Shown here one piece after another: positions 4,570-6,745 of a DNA stretch of 6,745 bases. Under the pieces are notes generated by a model. The model was not told the origin of the DNA and made no database searches. It saw only the letters and a program-made list of their open reading frames with translations. Each line of letters opens with the position of its first letter. Position 1 is the stretch's first letter. The position numbers were made by a program, and so were the translations under genes. The DNA is from Gammaproteobacteria bacterium (GTDB taxonomy: Bacteria; Pseudomonadota; Gammaproteobacteria; QNFN01), in assembly GCA_003645555.1 (NCBI GenBank), contig QNFN01000104.1, positions 1 through 6,745 of the forward strand, read 5' to 3'.

Positions 4570-5658
4570 ATGTCGAGAATGTCCTTACCCACCATCCAGA
4601 AGATCAGGGTCCGTGCTGTTCGTGTCCCGATGGCCGAGCCGCACCGCACCGCGAGCGGCATGATCGGGGAGTCACCCCTGGTGCTGACTGACGTGGTCAC
4701 CGACAGCGGAATCGAGGGTCACAGCATGATCTTCACATACACGCCCGCTGCGCTTGCACCTACGGCTGAGTTGATCCGGAACATCGTGCCACTCGTGCAG
4801 GGTGATCCGCTGGCCCCGACCGCGGTGGCAGAAAAGCTCAATCAGCGGTTCCGTCTGCTCGGCACGCAAGGGTTGGTCGGCATGGCCCTTGCTGCCATCG
4901 ACATGGCCTTGTGGGACGCGCTGGCACGAGAGCACGGCCTGCCATTGGTGCGCCTGCTGGGAGGTGCTGAACATCCTGTGAAACCTTACGGTGCGATCGG
5001 CTACGACGGTGTTGACGATTGCGCCAGGCGAGCCGAACTCTGGGCGCAGCAGGGTTTCACCGGCATCAAGGACAAGATCGGTTACCCGACCGTGGCGGAG
5101 GATGTCGCCGTGGTGCGCGCGATGCGCACCGCCGCCGGTGACGACATGGCCATCATGGTCGACTACAACCAGTGCCTGACGTCGGCGGAAGCGGTGGTGC
5201 GTCTGCAAATCCTCGACCAGGAAGGTCTCACCTGGGTCGAGGAGCCGACCCTCGCCCATGACTACGCCGGCCATGCCGCCATCGCGCAGGCCGCTGACAC
5301 CCCGATCCAGTGTGGCGAAAACTGGTGGGGCACTCTGGATATGCGTCACGCCATCGAGGCCGGGGCCTCGGACCTGTTAATGCCGGACGTGATGAAGATC
5401 GGCGGTGTCACCGGCTGGCTGCGCGCTGCTGCGTTGGCCCAGGTCAACGCGATCCCTGTCTCCAGCCACCTGTGGCCCGAACTCAGTGCACGACTGCTCT
5501 GTTGCACGCCGACCGCGCACTGGCTGGAATACTCGGACTGGTGGAACCCGATACTCAGGACGCCACTGCAGGTGAGCGATGGCCTGGCCCTCGTCGATAA
5601 CACGGTCGGTTCCGGCCTGGAGTGGGACGAGGAGGCCATCCAGCGTTTTGCCGCCTGA
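4570..5658 (+). CDS. mandelate racemase-type enzyme of the enolase superfamily (MdlA-like)
   Basis: Mandelate racemase interconverts (R)- and (S)-mandelate by abstracting the alpha proton, using Mg2+ to stabilise the enediolate. The 362-residue protein matches Pseudomonas putida MdlA throughout, from RVRAVRVPMAEPHRTASG near the N-terminus. In this numbering Lys167 and Lys169 (KDKIGYP; MR Lys164/166), Asp198 (VDYNQ; Asp195), Glu224 (EEPT; Glu221), Glu250 (GENW; Glu247), Asp273 (PDVMKIGGVTGW; Asp270), His300 (SSHL; His297) and Glu320 (HWLE; Glu317) are all present at exactly MR spacing with no gap. ATG 4570 is chosen for AGG at 4561-4563, 6 bases upstream. ATG 4579 is an alternative closer to the MR start, and an in-frame ATG at 4468 gives an unlikely 34-residue extension. 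No benzoylformate decarboxylase or (S)-mandelate dehydrogenase gene is next to it, so the natural substrate could be another 2-hydroxy acid. It is divergent from the ttcA relic. Confidence 0.9.
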   Translation: MSRMSLPTIQKIRVRAVRVPMAEPHRTASGMIGESPLVLTDVVTDSGIEGHSMIFTYTPAALAPTAELIRNIVPLVQGDPLAPTAVAEKLNQRFRLLGTQGLVGMALAAIDMALWDALAREHGLPLVRLLGGAEHPVKPYGAIGYDGVDDCARRAELWAQQGFTGIKDKIGYPTVAEDVAVVRAMRTAAGDDMAIMVDYNQCLTSAEAVVRLQILDQEGLTWVEEPTLAHDYAGHAAIAQAADTPIQCGENWWGTLDMRHAIEAGASDLLMPDVMKIGGVTGWLRAAALAQVNAIPVSSHLWPELSARLLCCTPTAHWLEYSDWWNPILRTPLQVSDGLALVDNTVGSGLEWDEEAIQRFAA

Positions 5659-5724
5659 GCCGTGGTTTGTCGCCTGATGCAGGGTCGCCTCCCAGCACCG
5701 GATGAGTACAGCGATCGGTAACAC

Positions 5725-5730
5725 TATGAT
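5725..5730 (+). promoter_or_regulatory. possible -10 element for the Sel1-repeat gene
   Basis: TATGAT, 5/6 to the sigma70 consensus, lies 50 bases before the Sel1-gene start. No clear -35 is seen, so this is tentative. The 122-base gap after the racemase gene shows no terminator hairpin. Confidence 0.3.
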
Positions 5731-5780
5731 GGAGGCGGGCACTCGTGGAGCTGCAGTAGAAGCATGGCTGGAGGATGGGA

Positions 5781-6745
5781 ATGGCCAAACAGGGAAGCGG
5801 TACCAGGGTCGCGGCGATGAACAGGCACAGGCTGCCCGGACTGCTGCTTTCCGGGCTGCTTTGCATCACGTTAAGCGTGCATGCGGCGAGCTTCGAGGAA
5901 GGTTTCACCGCCTATCGTGAAGGTGACCTGGATCTCGCCATCACCACGTGGGAAACGGCGGCCGAGGCTGGTGACAGCCGCTCGATGTTTTCGCTTGGTT
6001 CGCTTTACATGCGTGGCAGAGGCGTGCCCCAGGATCCATCGGCAGGTTACAAGTGGTTCCTGCGCGCCGCCGAGGCCGGTTTGCCACAGGCCCAGTACAA
6101 CATCGCTTTCATGCTGGAGCAGGGCAATGGCGTCGAAGCCGATCCCAAGGAGGCGATGACCTGGTACCAACGTGCCGCACGTGCCGGATTGCCTCAGGCC
6201 CAGGCGGCTTACGCCTCCCGTCTCTGGGATGGGCGTGGTATCGAGGCCGACCCGACCAAGGCGCTGCGCTGGTTCGAAGCGGCGGCGCGCCAGGGTCATC
6301 CCGAGGCGCAGAACAGTCTCGGGACCATGCTCGAAAACGGTATCGGTACCGCAGCCGACCCGGCCCAGGCGGCAAGATGGTACGAGCGCGCTGCCACACA
6401 GGGCGTACGCGATGCGCAAGCCAGTCTCGCCCGGCTCTACCGTGAAGGGCGCGGGGTCGAGGCGAATGGCAAGCGGTCCGAATACTGGACGGCACGAGCG
6501 CGTGGTGAACGCGAGGACGAAGCACCGCCGGGTAGCACGCCGGCCACGCCAGTTACACCTCCGGTAGCGAAAACCGAAAAGAGTGAGCTGCCCGAGACAA
6601 CGAAACCCGTCGTGGTCTCCGCACCGCCAACTACGCTGCCGCTTGTCGAAGAGAAGGCGGTCACCGCCGCCCCGATGCCAGCCACCAGGCCGCCGGCGGA
6701 AGAGGAAAAGATCACGACGCCTGCGGCTTCTCCTGTGACTGAGGC
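5781..6745 (+). CDS. secreted Sel1-repeat (SLR) protein with Pro/Thr/Glu-rich tail, 3' end outside window
   Basis: Sel1-like repeats are 36-residue alpha-helical hairpins that bind other proteins, often in the bacterial envelope. The start at 5781 is set by GGAGG (5770-5774), 6 bases upstream. ATG 5775 abuts that site, and ATG 5817 would give a shorter signal sequence. Residues 1-35 form an n-region with MNRHR followed by the hydrophobic stretch LPGLLLSGLLCITLSVHA, with predicted signal-peptidase I cleavage at VHA/AS. The Cys is not in a good lipobox. After a lead-in helix pair (38-68), five repeats run without gaps at 69-104, 105-140, 141-176, 177-212 and 213-248. Each follows the pattern G.G...D...A..W...A...G...A. 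The fifth is weaker (ANGKRSEYW). From about 249 the chain becomes Pro/Ala/Thr/Val/Glu-rich and looks disordered up to the window end at residue 321. No catalytic domain is visible. Role inferred: periplasmic scaffold or envelope protein; the missing C-terminus may hold another domain. Confidence 0.88.
   Translation, partial: MAKQGSGTRVAAMNRHRLPGLLLSGLLCITLSVHAASFEEGFTAYREGDLDLAITTWETAAEAGDSRSMFSLGSLYMRGRGVPQDPSAGYKWFLRAAEAGLPQAQYNIAFMLEQGNGVEADPKEAMTWYQRAARAGLPQAQAAYASRLWDGRGIEADPTKALRWFEAAARQGHPEAQNSLGTMLENGIGTAADPAQAARWYERAATQGVRDAQASLARLYREGRGVEANGKRSEYWTARARGEREDEAPPGSTPATPVTPPVAKTEKSELPETTKPVVVSAPPTTLPLVEEKAVTAAPMPATRPPAEEEKITTPAASPVTE

Noticed and set aside
4672..5349. Minus-strand frame of 225 codons opposite the racemase
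   Set aside because: Covers the racemase catalytic region antisense; no family match.
5871..6419. Minus-strand frame of 182 codons with apparent repeats
   Set aside because: The repeat pattern is the antisense image of the Sel1 repeats; the plus-strand frame has a signal peptide and ribosome site.

Overview
The window is high-GC DNA with compact genes and looks like a proteobacterial chromosome. UPF0178/YaiI, a TtcA relic, a LexA/DinB pair and REP-type palindromes suit Gammaproteobacteria. The lexA operator and LexA recognition helix, however, look like the alphaproteobacterial type. The organism cannot be named from this sequence alone.

Left third (1-2640), minus strand: a DNA-damage cassette in the order lexA (2566-1955), a DinB-type Y-family polymerase (1946-717) and a very small SRAP/YedK-like protein (538-128). 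lexA and the polymerase are 8 bases apart. The polymerase and SRAP-like gene are separated by about 180 bases holding two facing copies of an 18-base palindrome. In front of lexA lie six GTTC/GAAC half-sites. They form two oppositely oriented GTTC-N7-GTTC boxes, one inside the spacer of a plausible sigma70 promoter and one just downstream of the predicted transcription start. The cassette would pair a self-cleaving repressor, a translesion polymerase and a possible abasic-site cross-linking protein under one damage-inducible promoter.

Middle (2641-4407): a gene-free stretch, a hotdog-fold thioesterase of the 4-hydroxybenzoyl-CoA type (+), then a ~160-base palindromic MITE-like element. One terminal repeat of that element supplies the thioesterase stop codon, and a perfect 20-base palindrome lies at its centre. 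Next comes a minus-strand pair: yaiI-family (UPF0178), preceded by what reads as an internally deleted ttcA in which the N-terminal P-loop piece is joined to the C-terminal tail.

Right third (4408-6745), plus strand: a mandelate racemase homologue with every catalytic residue in place at MR spacing, then a secreted Sel1-repeat protein with at least five exact 36-residue repeats and a Pro/Thr/Ala/Glu-rich tail. That last gene runs off the window. The right-hand genes show no obvious functional link to the SOS cassette.
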